Both the position numbers and the translations under genes were made by a program. Shown here in pieces: positions 16,559-26,045 of a DNA stretch of 64,000 nt. The notes under the pieces are model-generated. The model saw only the letters and a list, made by a program, of their open reading frames with translations, searched no databases and was not told the origin of the DNA. The DNA is from Clostridiales bacterium (GTDB taxonomy: Bacteria > Bacillota > Clostridia > Oscillospirales > CAG-272), in contig JAAWDG010000007.1 of the NCBI GenBank assembly GCA_022793655.1, positions 1 to 64,000 of the forward strand, given 5' to 3'. Numbering within the stretch: the first letter of the stretch is position 1; every line of letters begins with the position of its first letter.

Positions 16559-17953
16559 ATGGATAAAATGAATACAAAAGATTTGCAGGAGAAGTTGTTC
16601 TATCAGCCCTGTCAGGTATATGACCACATGGACGAAATCGAAGCAGATGCAATGGAAACAATGTCTCAGCATTACATTCGTTTTTTGGCAGAAGCGAAAA
16701 CCGAGCGAGAAGCCGTGCGCTATGCCGTGCGTCGGGCTGAAGAAAACGGTTATCGTGAATATCATTTCGGACAGCCTGTTAAGGCTGGCGACAAGCTCTA
16801 TTTTAATAACCGCGGCAAGAGTATTTATTTATTCCGCATTGGGTCAGAATCAATTGAAAAAGGGCTGCGTATTACGGCGGCGCATATTGATTCGCCTCGT
16901 GTTGATCTAAAGCAAAATCCTTTATATGAGGATGGCAATATGGGTTTTTTAAAGACCCATTATTACGGCGGTATTAAGAAATATCAATGGACTACCGTGC
17001 CTTTGGCGCTGCATGGTGTTGTTTTTAAGAAGGATGGCACATCAGTTGAGATTAATATAGGCGAAGACGCCGCAGATCCTATTTTTTATATCAATGATTT
17101 GCTGCCCCATTTAGCAGGCGAACAAATGAAAAAAACGATGGCAGAGGGAATCGGCGGTGAATCGCTGAACATTTTGATTGGTTCAAAGCCTTATGGGGAT
17201 AAGGAAGCAACCGAGCGCATTAAGTTAAACTTATTGTCTTTGCTTTATGATAAATATGGGATCACCGAAGCAGATTTTATGAGCGCAGAGCTTTGTGCAG
17301 TACCTGCTTTTCCACCGCGTGAAATTGGTTTTGACCGTTCATTGATCGGAGGTTACGGGCATGATGATCGCGTGTGTGCTTTTCCGGCATTGGAAGCGCT
17401 TTTCGATACCGATGATTCCAAGCATACCTGCATGGTTATTTTAGCGGATAAAGAGGAGATTGGCAGTGATGGAAACACGGGTATGAAGACATGGTGCTTT
17501 GTTGATATTATCAACGAGTTAGCCGCTGCTTTAGGCGGCAATGCAAATACGGTTCGTATGCATTCAAAATGTCTGTCAGCCGATGTAAACGCTGCCTTTG
17601 ACCCGAACTTTAAAGATGTGTATGAACCTAAAAACGCTTCTTTTATCAATCACGGTGTAGTGCTGACTAAATATACCGGCAGCAGAGGAAAAAGCGGAAC
17701 AAATGATGCCTCGGCTGAGTATGTGGCGTTTGTGCGGCAGTTATTTGATAAAGCCGGCGTTGTCTATCAAACGGCCGAGCTTGGTAAGGTGGATATAGGC
17801 GGCGGCGGTACCGTGGCTAAATATATTGCAGAGAAAAATATTGAAGTGGTTGATCTTGGGGTGGCTGTAATTTCTATGCACGCGCCCTATGAGGTAATCG
17901 CAAAAGCTGATTTGTATATGACATATAAAGGAATGTGTGCATTTAACCAATGA
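16559..17953 (+). CDS. M18 family aminopeptidase
   Basis: 464 residues from ATG 16559 with GGAGGA at 16545-16550. Metal-site motifs of the M18 family are present: [13 protein letters not shown] (first His and Asp), DKEEIGSDG (catalytic Glu pair), GYGHDDRV with a bridging Asp, and the late [11 protein letters not shown] His. It removes N-terminal residues from peptides with two zinc ions, as a large cytoplasmic oligomer. It lies in a close gene chain with coaE and prfA (ATGA overlap with prfA). Confidence 0.92.
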   Translation: MDKMNTKDLQEKLFYQPCQVYDHMDEIEADAMETMSQHYIRFLAEAKTEREAVRYAVRRAEENGYREYHFGQPVKAGDKLYFNNRGKSIYLFRIGSESIEKGLRITAAHIDSPRVDLKQNPLYEDGNMGFLKTHYYGGIKKYQWTTVPLALHGVVFKKDGTSVEINIGEDAADPIFYINDLLPHLAGEQMKKTMAEGIGGESLNILIGSKPYGDKEATERIKLNLLSLLYDKYGITEADFMSAELCAVPAFPPREIGFDRSLIGGYGHDDRVCAFPALEALFDTDDSKHTCMVILADKEEIGSDGNTGMKTWCFVDIINELAAALGGNANTVRMHSKCLSADVNAAFDPNFKDVYEPKNASFINHGVVLTKYTGSRGKSGTNDASAEYVAFVRQLFDKAGVVYQTAELGKVDIGGGGTVAKYIAEKNIEVVDLGVAVISMHAPYEVIAKADLYMTYKGMCAFNQ

Positions 17954-19020
17954 TAGAAAAATTAAACGATGCAGAAAAGAAATATGAGGGAATGAACGAG
18001 CGCCTTAGCGATCCTGCTGTGGTAGCCAATCAAGAGGAATTTCGGGCGCTGATGAAAGAGCATAAGCTTTTGACGCCTATAATTGAAAAGTTCAGAGAAT
18101 ATAAAGAAGCAATGCAGCGTGTCCAAGAAGCGGAGGAACTGCTTTCCGAATCAAACGATGCCGATTTGAAAGAATTGGCTGAGGAGGAATACAAAATCGA
18201 GAAAGAACGGTGCGCCGTGTTGTTTGAAGAGTTGAAGATTCTTCTTTTGCCTCGCGATGAAAATGACGATAAAAATGTAATTGTTGAAATCCGCGGCGGC
18301 GCCGGTGGTGAAGAAGCGGCGCTGTTTGCCGGTGTTTTGTATCGTATGTACACCATGTATGCCGATATGGCTGGTTTTAAAACCGAACGAATGAGTGCGA
18401 ATGAGACTGAACTCGGTGGATTTAAAGAAATTTCGTTTATGATTGAAGGGGACGGTGCCTTTTCAAAATTCAAGTTTGAAAGCGGTGTACACCGAGTGCA
18501 GCGGGTCCCTGAGACCGAAACGCAGGGGCGTATCCATACCTCTACGGTTACGGTGGCGGTGCTACCTGAGGCAGAGGATGTTGAGGTGGCTCTAAATCCG
18601 TCTGATTTAGTGATTGAAACTTGCAAAGCCAGCGGAGCAGGCGGCCAGCATATTAATAAAACCGAGTCGGCGATTCGGATTGTACATAAGCCAACCGGTA
18701 TTGTGGTGGAATGTCAGGACGAACGCAGTCAGCATAAAAACAAAGAAAAGGCTTTGAAAGTGTTGAAAACAAAGCTTTTTGATATGAAACAGGCGGAACA
18801 GCATGACAAAATTGCGTCAGAACGCAAGAGCCAAGTTGGCACTGGTGATCGAAGCGAACGCATCCGAACTTATAATTATCCGCAGGGGCGGGTGACCGAT
18901 CATCGCATTGGCTTAACACTTTATAGCTTAGAGAATTTTTTAAATGGCAACATCGGCGAAATGATTGACGCATTAATTACTGCCGATACAGCGGAAAAGT
19001 TAAAGAATAGTGAGTATTGA
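17950..19020 (+). CDS. prfA: Peptide chain release factor 1
   Basis: 356 residues. The GGQ motif that triggers peptide release is at 231-233 in [11 protein letters not shown], and the stop-codon reading tripeptide is Pro-Glu-Thr (187-189) in RVPETE, the PxT type of RF1 (UAA/UAG) rather than the SPF of RF2. Starts by ATGA overlap with the aminopeptidase. The methyltransferase gene prmC, often adjacent, is not here; the next gene is tsaC-like, overlapping by one base at TGATG. Confidence 0.96.
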   Translation: MIEKLNDAEKKYEGMNERLSDPAVVANQEEFRALMKEHKLLTPIIEKFREYKEAMQRVQEAEELLSESNDADLKELAEEEYKIEKERCAVLFEELKILLLPRDENDDKNVIVEIRGGAGGEEAALFAGVLYRMYTMYADMAGFKTERMSANETELGGFKEISFMIEGDGAFSKFKFESGVHRVQRVPETETQGRIHTSTVTVAVLPEAEDVEVALNPSDLVIETCKASGAGGQHINKTESAIRIVHKPTGIVVECQDERSQHKNKEKALKVLKTKLFDMKQAEQHDKIASERKSQVGTGDRSERIRTYNYPQGRVTDHRIGLTLYSLENFLNGNIGEMIDALITADTAEKLKNSEY

Positions 19021-20054
19021 TGAAAACAATTGTAGCAGGAAACAGCCAAGATGAAATTTTGCAGGCCGCAAAAATACTGCGGACCGGCGGTTTGGTTGTG
19101 TTTCCGACCGAAACGGTATATGGGTTGGGCGCCAATGCGCTGGATGGTTCCGCAGCGGGTCGCATTTATGCGGCGAAGGGCCGTCCATCGGATAATCCCT
19201 TAATTGTACATTTAGCGGATCCGGAGCAGGCAAAGGAATATTGTTTTCCTACACCGCTATTTGAGAAGTTAGCCGCGCGATTTATGCCCGGCCCCTTAAC
19301 TGTCATTCTACCCAAAAAAGATTGCATACCGGAAACGGTAACAGGCGGTCTTGATACGGTTGGCATTCGTGTGCCTTCGCATCCTACAGCGAAAGCGCTT
19401 TTGCAAGCATGTGGATTGCCGATTGCCGCTCCTTCTGCGAATTTGTCGACTAAACCAAGTCCGACCAGGGTTGAACATGCCGTGCGGGATTTATATGGAC
19501 GAGTGGATATGATTATCGACGGCGGACCGTGTATAATTGGTCTTGAATCGACGATTGTAAAGCTAACCGGTGAGGATTCAATGACACTGCTTCGTCCGGG
19601 TGGGGTAACTTATGAACAGCTTTGCGAAATTTGCCGGAATGTGACGGTGGACAAGGCGGTATACAGTAGATTGGGAGATAACGAAAAGGCGGAAGCGCCG
19701 GGCATGAAATATCGTCACTATGCACCGTCCGCGCAAGTCATTGTTGTGGAAGGACCTCATGAGGCGGTGATTCGTTATATCAAACAAAAAAGTGTTGCTG
19801 CATCTTGTGGTGTGATTTGTTTTGAAGAGGACAAAACTTGTTTTTCCGGGCCTGTTTTCTCGCTTGGCAGTCGTTTATCAACAGAGCAGCAGGCACAGAA
19901 GTTGTTTGATTGTCTACGTGCGATTGATGGGCAAAAAGAAATCGAACGTGTGTATGCGTTTATGCCAGAGACTGGCGGCCTAGGGCTCGCGGTTATGAAT
20001 CGGCTGGTCAAAGCGGCTGGCTTTATCATTGAACATGTAAAAGAGGAAGAGTAA
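19020..20054 (+). CDS. sua5: L-threonylcarbamoyladenylate synthase (Sua5/YwlC type)
   Basis: 344 residues from ATG 19020, whose A is the last base of the prfA stop. The YrdC domain (residues 1-205) shows GGLVVFPTETVYGLGANA, KGRPSDNPLIVH and PSANLSTKPSPT. A Sua5 C-terminal domain follows the linker (APGMKYRHYAP, about 225-235). The enzyme makes threonylcarbamoyl-AMP from Thr, bicarbonate and ATP for the t6A37 modification of ANN-decoding tRNAs. Placement next to prfA is a known arrangement in Firmicutes. Confidence 0.95.
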   Translation: MKTIVAGNSQDEILQAAKILRTGGLVVFPTETVYGLGANALDGSAAGRIYAAKGRPSDNPLIVHLADPEQAKEYCFPTPLFEKLAARFMPGPLTVILPKKDCIPETVTGGLDTVGIRVPSHPTAKALLQACGLPIAAPSANLSTKPSPTRVEHAVRDLYGRVDMIIDGGPCIIGLESTIVKLTGEDSMTLLRPGGVTYEQLCEICRNVTVDKAVYSRLGDNEKAEAPGMKYRHYAPSAQVIVVEGPHEAVIRYIKQKSVAASCGVICFEEDKTCFSGPVFSLGSRLSTEQQAQKLFDCLRAIDGQKEIERVYAFMPETGGLGLAVMNRLVKAAGFIIEHVKEEE

Positions 20055-22307
20055 GTGGCAAGAAAAAAAGGATCGAAAGAAATCGAAAGATATACATCTG
20101 AACCGGCGGCGCCGGCTATATTGCAGCCGATTACCGAAACGATCGAGAAAAACTATATGCCGTATGCAATGAGTGTGATTATATCCCGCGCATTGCCGGA
20201 AATTGACGGGTTTAAACCTTCTCATCGCAAGCTGTTGTATACCATGTATAAAATGGGGCTCTTGACGGGCAATCGAACCAAAAGTGCTAATGTAGTTGGA
20301 CAAACTATGAAGCTAAATCCACATGGAGACGCTGCTATTTATGAAACGCTGGTGCGTTTAACGCGTGCTAATGAGACTCTGTTGCATCCTTTAGTGGATT
20401 CTAAGGGCAGCTTTGGCAAGCAGTATTCATCTGAGATGGCCTATGCGGCTTCTCGTTATACAGAGGTAAAATTAGATCCCTTTTGTGTAGAACTATTTCG
20501 CGGTATTGATAAAAATGCTGTAGATATGGTGGACAATTACGATAATACGATGAAAGAGCCGGCTTTGCTGCCGACCTCTTTCCCGAATATTTTGCTTTCA
20601 CCTACTATGGGCATTGCTGTCGGCATGGCCAGCAAAATTTGTTCTTTTAATTTGGCAGAGTTGTGCGACGGCACGGTGCAGATGTTAAAAAATCCTTATA
20701 CTGATGTCGACACACTGTTAGATATCATCAAAGCGCCTGATTTTTCAGGCGGAGGATATATTCTTTATAACCGCGATCAGTTAAGCCAGATCTATACGAA
20801 GGGAACGGGCAGCGTGCGGCTGCGGGCTCGCTATGTCTATGACAAAGCGGCTGGCTGTATTGATATTTTAGAAATTCCTTATTCAACAACGATTGAGTTG
20901 ATTATGAAAGCCATAACTGATCTTGTCAAAGAAGGTAAGTTAAAAGAGGTGTCTGATTTTAGAGACGAAATCGATAAAGAGGGCTTTAAGTTAACCTTAG
21001 ATATCAAAAAGGGCACAGACCCCGATCAGCTTATGGCCAAACTATATAAGCTGACCCCGTTAGAGGACACCTTTTCCTGCAATTTCAATATCATTTTAGA
21101 TGGTGTGCCTAAGACGCTGGGTGTGGCCGCTATTTTGCGGGAATGGATTGCGTTTCGTATGGGATGTGTCAAGCGAGAGCTTACCTTTGACAAGCAGAAG
21201 AAAGAAGAAAAGCTGCATTTATTGTTGGGACTTGGCAAGATCTTACTTGATATTGATAAAGCAATTCGCATTGTCAGAGAGACCGAGAATGACAAAGAGG
21301 TCATTCCGAATTTGATGAACGGTTTTGTCATTGACCAGGTGCAGGCCGAGTATATTGCAGACATTAAGCTGCGCAACTTAAACAAAGAATATATTATGAA
21401 TCGCATTCAAGAGATTGAAAGCCTGCAAACGGAAATTAAACGCTTAGGCGATATCATTGCCAGCGAAGATAAAACCAAGGAATTCATTGCCGAGCAGCTT
21501 ATCGAGATCAAGAAGAAATACGGCAAGTCACGAAAAACCCAAATTCTTTATGACGATCACTTAGAGGCATATGAGCCAGAAAGCGTGGTAGAGAATTATA
21601 ATTGCAAGATTTTGCTGACGCATGATGGCTATTTTAAGAAAAACACCCTTCTTTCTCTTCGGGGAAATGATGAACAGAAATTAAAAGATGATGACTATTT
21701 GGTGTGTGTCGAAGAAGTGCAAAATGTAGACGAACTTTTATTTTTCTCGGACAAGGCACAGGTGTATAAGGCGAGAGTTGCTGATTTCGAGCCGGTCAAA
21801 GCATCAGCTTTAGGAGACTATATACCGGCCAAGTTAGGCTTTGACGAGGGAGAAAAGGTTTTGTTTATGAAGAGTGTTCATGAATATAAACAAGGCGATC
21901 ACTTTATCTTTGCTTTTGAAAATGGCAAGTGTGTAAGAGTGCCAGTGAATGCTTATCAAACTAAATCGCGCAGAAAGAAGTTAACGAATGCGTATTCGGA
22001 TGTTTCCGGATTAGCGGGTATGCTGTATGAAAACGAACCGATGGAAGTGTTAATTGGTACGAACCAAAATCGATGTATCGTGATTGATTCTGCCATGATA
22101 ACCGAAAAGACGACCCGTTCCAGTCAGGGCATTACGGTACTAAAACCGAAAAAGAATGAGAAAGTTACGCTGATTACAGCTAATATTGAAAAGCTGTGCG
22201 GCGAAGGCGGCACAAAAGGTTTTCGGAAATATAAAATTCCAGCAGCCGGTACACCGTTTGGCCGCAGTTTAGAGAGAATGAAAAAGCATTTGTTGGAGAA
22301 TGAATAG
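20055..22307 (+). CDS. Type IIA DNA topoisomerase subunit A (ParC/GyrA-like)
   Basis: 750 residues from a GTG directly after the sua5 stop. Catalytic Tyr135 is in AASRYTEVKL. The winged-helix region with QTMKLNPHGDAAIYETLVRL is clear; Ala93 stands at the place of GyrA Ser83 and Glu97 at the place of Asp87. A coiled-coil (about 375-490) and a C-terminal beta-pinwheel-like domain follow, without a clear GyrA box (QRRGGKG). This fits topoisomerase IV-like A subunits of Clostridia better than gyrase. The partner B subunit is not in the window, which is unusual since they are often adjacent. Confidence 0.88.
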   Translation: MARKKGSKEIERYTSEPAAPAILQPITETIEKNYMPYAMSVIISRALPEIDGFKPSHRKLLYTMYKMGLLTGNRTKSANVVGQTMKLNPHGDAAIYETLVRLTRANETLLHPLVDSKGSFGKQYSSEMAYAASRYTEVKLDPFCVELFRGIDKNAVDMVDNYDNTMKEPALLPTSFPNILLSPTMGIAVGMASKICSFNLAELCDGTVQMLKNPYTDVDTLLDIIKAPDFSGGGYILYNRDQLSQIYTKGTGSVRLRARYVYDKAAGCIDILEIPYSTTIELIMKAITDLVKEGKLKEVSDFRDEIDKEGFKLTLDIKKGTDPDQLMAKLYKLTPLEDTFSCNFNIILDGVPKTLGVAAILREWIAFRMGCVKRELTFDKQKKEEKLHLLLGLGKILLDIDKAIRIVRETENDKEVIPNLMNGFVIDQVQAEYIADIKLRNLNKEYIMNRIQEIESLQTEIKRLGDIIASEDKTKEFIAEQLIEIKKKYGKSRKTQILYDDHLEAYEPESVVENYNCKILLTHDGYFKKNTLLSLRGNDEQKLKDDDYLVCVEEVQNVDELLFFSDKAQVYKARVADFEPVKASALGDYIPAKLGFDEGEKVLFMKSVHEYKQGDHFIFAFENGKCVRVPVNAYQTKSRRKKLTNAYSDVSGLAGMLYENEPMEVLIGTNQNRCIVIDSAMITEKTTRSSQGITVLKPKKNEKVTLITANIEKLCGEGGTKGFRKYKIPAAGTPFGRSLERMKKHLLENE

Positions 22308-22320
22308 AAAGGAATTTAAA

Positions 22321-22764
22321 ATGAGCAAAAAAAGGCTTCTAATTTTAATTGTTTCGGCTGTATTGGTGCTTTCCATAACAGTGAGTATAGGGATTCATGC
22401 GGCAACCGAGGATAAAAATTTAACATTAGTTTCAGTGGATTATATTGACAATGCCCTAAAGCCATGGATTAAGGAGCAAATCAGTGCGGGCAATGGTTTT
22501 TATGAGGTGGTTTATTTAACCAAGGGACAAGAATTAGTGCCTGAAACCTCGGCTGAAATCGTATTGCGTTCTGGTTCAGCTGTAGCTATTTCGCCAAGTA
22601 AGTCGCAGGGACTTTCTGATTTGACCACAGGTAAAGAATTATATGATGGTAATGGAATCGAGATTAATCATCAGTTATTAGTACCGCGCGCGGATGGCCG
22701 CGGTATCCGCATTACATCAAATGAATCGTATGTGATGATCAGGGGGGCTTACACCATTGAATAA
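22321..22764 (+). CDS. Exported protein of unknown function
   Basis: 147 residues from ATG 22321 (AAAGGAA upstream; an earlier ATG at 22300 lies inside the topoisomerase gene). A basic start (MSKKR) and hydrophobic segment (residues 6-27) form a signal anchor or signal peptide ending near HAAT. The outer part has no motif I recognise. It overlaps the start of the SpoIID-domain gene by 8 nt, and its end carries that gene's ribosome-binding site, so the two probably act together at the cell or forespore surface. Confidence 0.7.
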   Translation: MSKKRLLILIVSAVLVLSITVSIGIHAATEDKNLTLVSVDYIDNALKPWIKEQISAGNGFYEVVYLTKGQELVPETSAEIVLRSGSAVAISPSKSQGLSDLTTGKELYDGNGIEINHQLLVPRADGRGIRITSNESYVMIRGAYTIE

Positions 22765-24631
22765 GAGAGGCTCTCGTTATTTAGTGCGGGCGGTTTGCAT
22801 GCTGCTGGCGGCGCTTATGGTGATTGGCTTTGTCATTATGCTTTTACCATCTAAAGCCGCATCTAAGGGATATAACGTACAATACCCGGCGGATCTTATG
22901 GTGCGTATTGGAATCGCGTATGGAAGCAGCGCGCCGGCTACCTATCAAGTTTCTTCACCGGGTGGGTTTTCGCTTGGCTATGTGCATCAAAAACAGTTTA
23001 CGTCTGTTTTTACATATAATGCATCGTCGCTCATTGTTTGTCAGGCTAATCATTTAGTGCAAACGGATGATGGCTATGAACCGGCCGAGGATGATGAGAC
23101 AATTGATATTGGTGGTTATCATATGGAATTTGATATTGATCCGATGGTAGCCGACTTTGAAACCCAGTATGCCGATATTGTTGATTTGCTTAGTGAATAT
23201 GGTTTGCCGGTTTATCCCGCCTTTGTCAATAAAACGATGAAAGTGCGGGCGGGATGCTATAAAACACTCGAAGCAGTAACAAGGGCAATGGAAAAGATCA
23301 CAAAAACGCATCGTTTATATGGACATGTGGCGACGCCATCCGAAAGCGGCATTACGTTAATCAACCCTAATACAAATCGAGTTGTTTTCCAGTTTGATGG
23401 TGGCAGCGGATTGCTGTTTGGCATGCAAGGCGGGCGGCCTTATGAGGATCGCTATTATATAACCGTACCAAACGGATATGCCTATGCAGGTACCATGCAG
23501 TTTGAGCGAACAGCAACAGGATTGTGTGTGGTCAATGTGCTGCCTATCGAGCGGTATATCGAAGGGGTGCTGCCGCATGAAATCAGTTCTTCATGGAACA
23601 GGGAGGCGCAAAAAGCGTTTGCGGTGGCGGTGCGTTCTTATACAATCTGCAATTTAAATAAACATGAAAAAACGTATGGTTTTGACCTATGTAATACGAC
23701 CGAATGCCAAGTGTATGGTGGTGTAAAAGGAGTCAATACGGCTGTTAAAGAGTGTGTATCTGCGACTAAGTCACAGGTGTTGTCCTATCATGATCATCCG
23801 TTCAGCGCTTATTATTCCTCTTCTACAGGGGGATGTACGGCCAGTGCTTATGATGTATGGGGCGGTACTTCATTTCCTTATTTAGCAGGTGTTGCTACGC
23901 CATGGGAACAGTATGAGAGCTATCCGGGCGGTTCTTGGCGCGTTGAGGTTAGCGGAAGTCAGCTTTACGACGCCTTGAAGTCAAAGGGATATACCGGTCT
24001 TACCGGTGCGGTATCTTCAATTAATATCAATAGTTTTGCGTCTGGCTCAACGTATGTCAATTCCATTACATTTACGGATGTCAACGGTAAAAGCATTCTC
24101 ATTAGTAAAAGTGACCGAATCAGACAGGCTTTGTCCTCATATTTAAAGAGCGCTAATTTTGTCGTGGAACGGGGCGAACGCAGCGTATCAGTTACGGATT
24201 TTAAGTTAGATGTTGATTTTACTAAGCCGGCCTACGCAAATGGTGTAAACGTGCTTACCTTTTTTGGTAAAAAATTTCAGAAACAAGGTGAAGAGTTTAT
24301 GGTGGCCGGCGCCAGAAATTCTTCCGCTTATACCAATACAGATCCTTTCATGGTGCTTTCTTCTACTGGTGCCGTCAAATATGACCGCGCTTTGATTGAT
24401 GAGGATGTGCTGCCGGATATTAACAGCGCCAGTGTGAGCAAGACAACGCGTACGGTCAAGACAGGGGGGCGTTTTTCTAATTTTGTATTTATCGGACGGG
24501 GAAATGGTCATGGGGTTGGATTGAGCCAATATGGCGCTAAAGACTTAGGTGAATTTGGTTATCCGTATGACATGATTTTAAAGGCCTATTTTCCTGATGC
24601 AGAATTAGTAAATATGTCTGTACTCGAATGA
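22757..24631 (+). CDS. SpoIID/LytB-domain protein
   Basis: 624 residues from a TTG at 22757, chosen because GGGGGG (22742-22747) precedes it. An N-terminal membrane segment (residues 8-32) is followed by about 220 residues that include SPOR-like material, then the SpoIID domain from about 255: RYIEGVLPHEISSSWNREA with the catalytic Glu, AVRSYT, and SSSTGGCT. The family cleaves glycan strands as a lytic transglycosylase; SpoIID drives membrane migration in engulfment. The domain is completed by GRGNGHGVGLSQYGA near the C-terminus, with a long insertion between. It is longer than SpoIID of Bacillus (about 340), so it may be a LytB-like paralogue. Confidence 0.88.
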   Translation: MNKRGSRYLVRAVCMLLAALMVIGFVIMLLPSKAASKGYNVQYPADLMVRIGIAYGSSAPATYQVSSPGGFSLGYVHQKQFTSVFTYNASSLIVCQANHLVQTDDGYEPAEDDETIDIGGYHMEFDIDPMVADFETQYADIVDLLSEYGLPVYPAFVNKTMKVRAGCYKTLEAVTRAMEKITKTHRLYGHVATPSESGITLINPNTNRVVFQFDGGSGLLFGMQGGRPYEDRYYITVPNGYAYAGTMQFERTATGLCVVNVLPIERYIEGVLPHEISSSWNREAQKAFAVAVRSYTICNLNKHEKTYGFDLCNTTECQVYGGVKGVNTAVKECVSATKSQVLSYHDHPFSAYYSSSTGGCTASAYDVWGGTSFPYLAGVATPWEQYESYPGGSWRVEVSGSQLYDALKSKGYTGLTGAVSSININSFASGSTYVNSITFTDVNGKSILISKSDRIRQALSSYLKSANFVVERGERSVSVTDFKLDVDFTKPAYANGVNVLTFFGKKFQKQGEEFMVAGARNSSAYTNTDPFMVLSSTGAVKYDRALIDEDVLPDINSASVSKTTRTVKTGGRFSNFVFIGRGNGHGVGLSQYGAKDLGEFGYPYDMILKAYFPDAELVNMSVLE

Positions 24632-24723
24632 AATAGTGCAGGTTCGGTTTGTTTTCTGATAAAAAATAGTGTTTAGGGTATTTCTATACCAATATAAAAC
24701 GACATGAGCAGATGATACTGTAC

Positions 24724-24758
24724 GAGAGTGAAAGCGCTCGTTGCTTTCGCTCTCTTTT
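24724..24758 (+). terminator. Terminator of the SpoIID-domain gene unit
   Basis: 12-bp stem (one G-T pair) GAGAGTGAAAGC / GCTTTCGCTCTC with a 7-nt loop, followed by TTTT. Confidence 0.88.
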
Positions 24759-24867
24759 CCGTTTGAAAAAAGCTCAACTTTTAGGGGTTGCTTCATTGAC
24801 CATTGATTAGGTGCTTTCTCTGCTTGTTTATACAAACAGAGAAAGAATAGAAAAATTCATATATGGA

Positions 24868-24876
24868 TGCTATAAT
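24868..24876 (+). promoter_or_regulatory. Extended -10 promoter upstream of the TfoX-C-like gene
   Basis: TGC then TATAAT (24871-24876). No good -35 box is seen at 17 bp. If it is used, the transcript has a leader of about 205 nt before the ATG at 25090. Confidence 0.5.
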
Positions 24877-25089
24877 GTAAGAATATAAATTGGCCAATTG
24901 ATATTTGAAAAAGTGGATTTAAGTAAAACAAGAGAGAATGATTTTAATTCCGGCTCTCTGGAAACTGGAAAAAACACATTTTAAATGTTTTTACAAAAGA
25001 TTCCAATATGGAAAAACCGGTTCATATGCACATAGATGATTTTTACCATTTTACAGGGATAAAGCAAAATATATAATATGGGAGAAAAA

Positions 25090-25353
25090 ATGGCAGAATT
25101 AACATCAATGATGAATATCGGTAAAGAAATGGCGAAAAAGCTAACCTCCGTTGGTATCGAATCTGATGAAAAACTTATTGAGACCGGCGCAAAAGAAGCA
25201 TTCCTTAGATTAAAGCAGAAATACCCGAATGTGTGTTTGGTGCATTTATATACATTAGAGGGTGCAATTCATGAGACAGAGTTTAACTGTCTTTCAGAAG
25301 AGACGAAAAAAGACTTGAAAGAATTTAGCGATAAACTGTCTTTATGGGCGTGA
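25090..25353 (+). CDS. TfoX C-terminal domain-like protein
   Basis: 87 residues from ATG 25090, with GGGAG at 25080-25084; the ATG at 25078 would overlap this site. The sequence has the TfoX_C pattern: a helix-hairpin-helix-like start (MNIGKEMAKKLTSVGI, residues about 8-23) and LIETGAKEAFLRLKQKYPNVC. In proteobacteria TfoX/Sxy acts in competence, but single-domain C-terminal proteins in Firmicutes have no proven role. It stands alone with its own long leader. Confidence 0.82.
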   Translation: MAELTSMMNIGKEMAKKLTSVGIESDEKLIETGAKEAFLRLKQKYPNVCLVHLYTLEGAIHETEFNCLSEETKKDLKEFSDKLSLWA

Positions 25354-25430
25354 TCAATGCTGTCTGCATCTATGTGTGTTGTCCTATTTGTGGTGCTGAA
25401 ATCTTGCCCAACACGTATACGAAGAGATGA
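25350..25430 (+). CDS. Possible 26-residue protein with CCPICG motif
   Basis: A GTG at 25350 overlaps the previous stop (GTGA) and opens an ORF with VCCPICGAE, a single zinc-knuckle-like motif, ending at TGA 25428-25430. No ribosome-binding site is seen. It could be a small translationally coupled protein or a remnant of a CPxCG zinc-ribbon protein. Confidence 0.2.
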   Translation: MINAVCIYVCCPICGAEILPNTYTKR

Positions 25431-25450
25431 GAGGATGCAAGCAGGGACAG

Positions 25451-25477
25451 AAAAATCTTTGAAAGACAGATTTTTTT
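25451..25477 (+). terminator. Terminator after the TfoX-C-like gene
   Basis: 8-bp stem AAAAATCT / AGATTTTT with a 9-nt loop, followed by more T. AT-rich but well placed. Confidence 0.7.
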
Positions 25478-25571
25478 CACCTCTATAAACATTTGCAAGG
25501 TTTTATAAAATGAATTCTGTCTATAAAATCAATAAAAATGCATATTAATAGTTTAGCAGGAGGGTATTGCT

Positions 25572-26045
25572 ATGGATAAAATTTTGTGTTTGCTGGAAGA
25601 GAATAGCAGATTAACGAATCGGCAGTTAGCTGCCATGACAGATCGAAGCGAGGCAGAAGTGGCCGCTGCCTTAGAGGCATATGAAAAAGCAGGTGTTGTT
25701 TTGGGATATCCAGCACTGATTGACTGGGATCAGACTGATAAAGAATATGTGCAAGCTATTATTGAGTTAAAGGTGACACCAGAACGGGACACCGGTTTTG
25801 ATAAAGTGGCTGAGGCTGTCTGTAAATTCGATGAGGTGAAAAGTATTTACCTTATGTCGGGCGCGTATGATCTTTCTTTAATTGTCGAAGGAAAGACAAT
25901 GAAAGACATTGCGTTTTTTGTGGCTAAACAGCTTGCTTCGATTGATTCGGTTACCTCGACAGCTACCCATTTTATTATGAAGAAATATAAGGATAAAGGC
26001 GTGAATTTTCCGGCTCCTGAAGATGAAAGGGATAATGTTAATTAA
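25572..26045 (+). CDS. Lrp/AsnC family transcriptional regulator
   Basis: 157 residues. An N-terminal winged helix (residues 1-45, LLEENSRLTNRQLAAMTDRSEAEV) is followed by a RAM/AsnC_trans_reg ligand-binding domain (about 65-140). AGGAGGG precedes the ATG. It overlaps the aminotransferase gene by one base (TAATG), so it very likely controls that gene in response to an amino acid. This regulator/aminotransferase pair is common in Firmicutes. Confidence 0.92.
   Translation: MDKILCLLEENSRLTNRQLAAMTDRSEAEVAAALEAYEKAGVVLGYPALIDWDQTDKEYVQAIIELKVTPERDTGFDKVAEAVCKFDEVKSIYLMSGAYDLSLIVEGKTMKDIAFFVAKQLASIDSVTSTATHFIMKKYKDKGVNFPAPEDERDNVN

Larger units (their letters stand above)
24632..25089. other. 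Intergenic region with terminator, hairpin and a long leader
   Basis: About 460 bases. It holds the terminator at 24724-24758, an imperfect hairpin CTTTCTCTG...CAGAGAAAG (24814-24845), an extended -10 promoter (24868-24876) and about 200 bases of AT-rich leader before the TfoX-C-like gene, with a palindrome AATTGGCCAATT near 24889. No ORF with support is seen in it. Confidence 0.6.

Noticed and set aside
18030-18626. 198-codon minus-strand ORF
   Set aside because: Antisense shadow of prfA, very Ser-rich, no ribosome-binding site.
25350-25430. A firm zinc-ribbon gene
   Set aside because: Only one CxxC-type motif and no ribosome-binding site; listed only as a low-confidence possibility.
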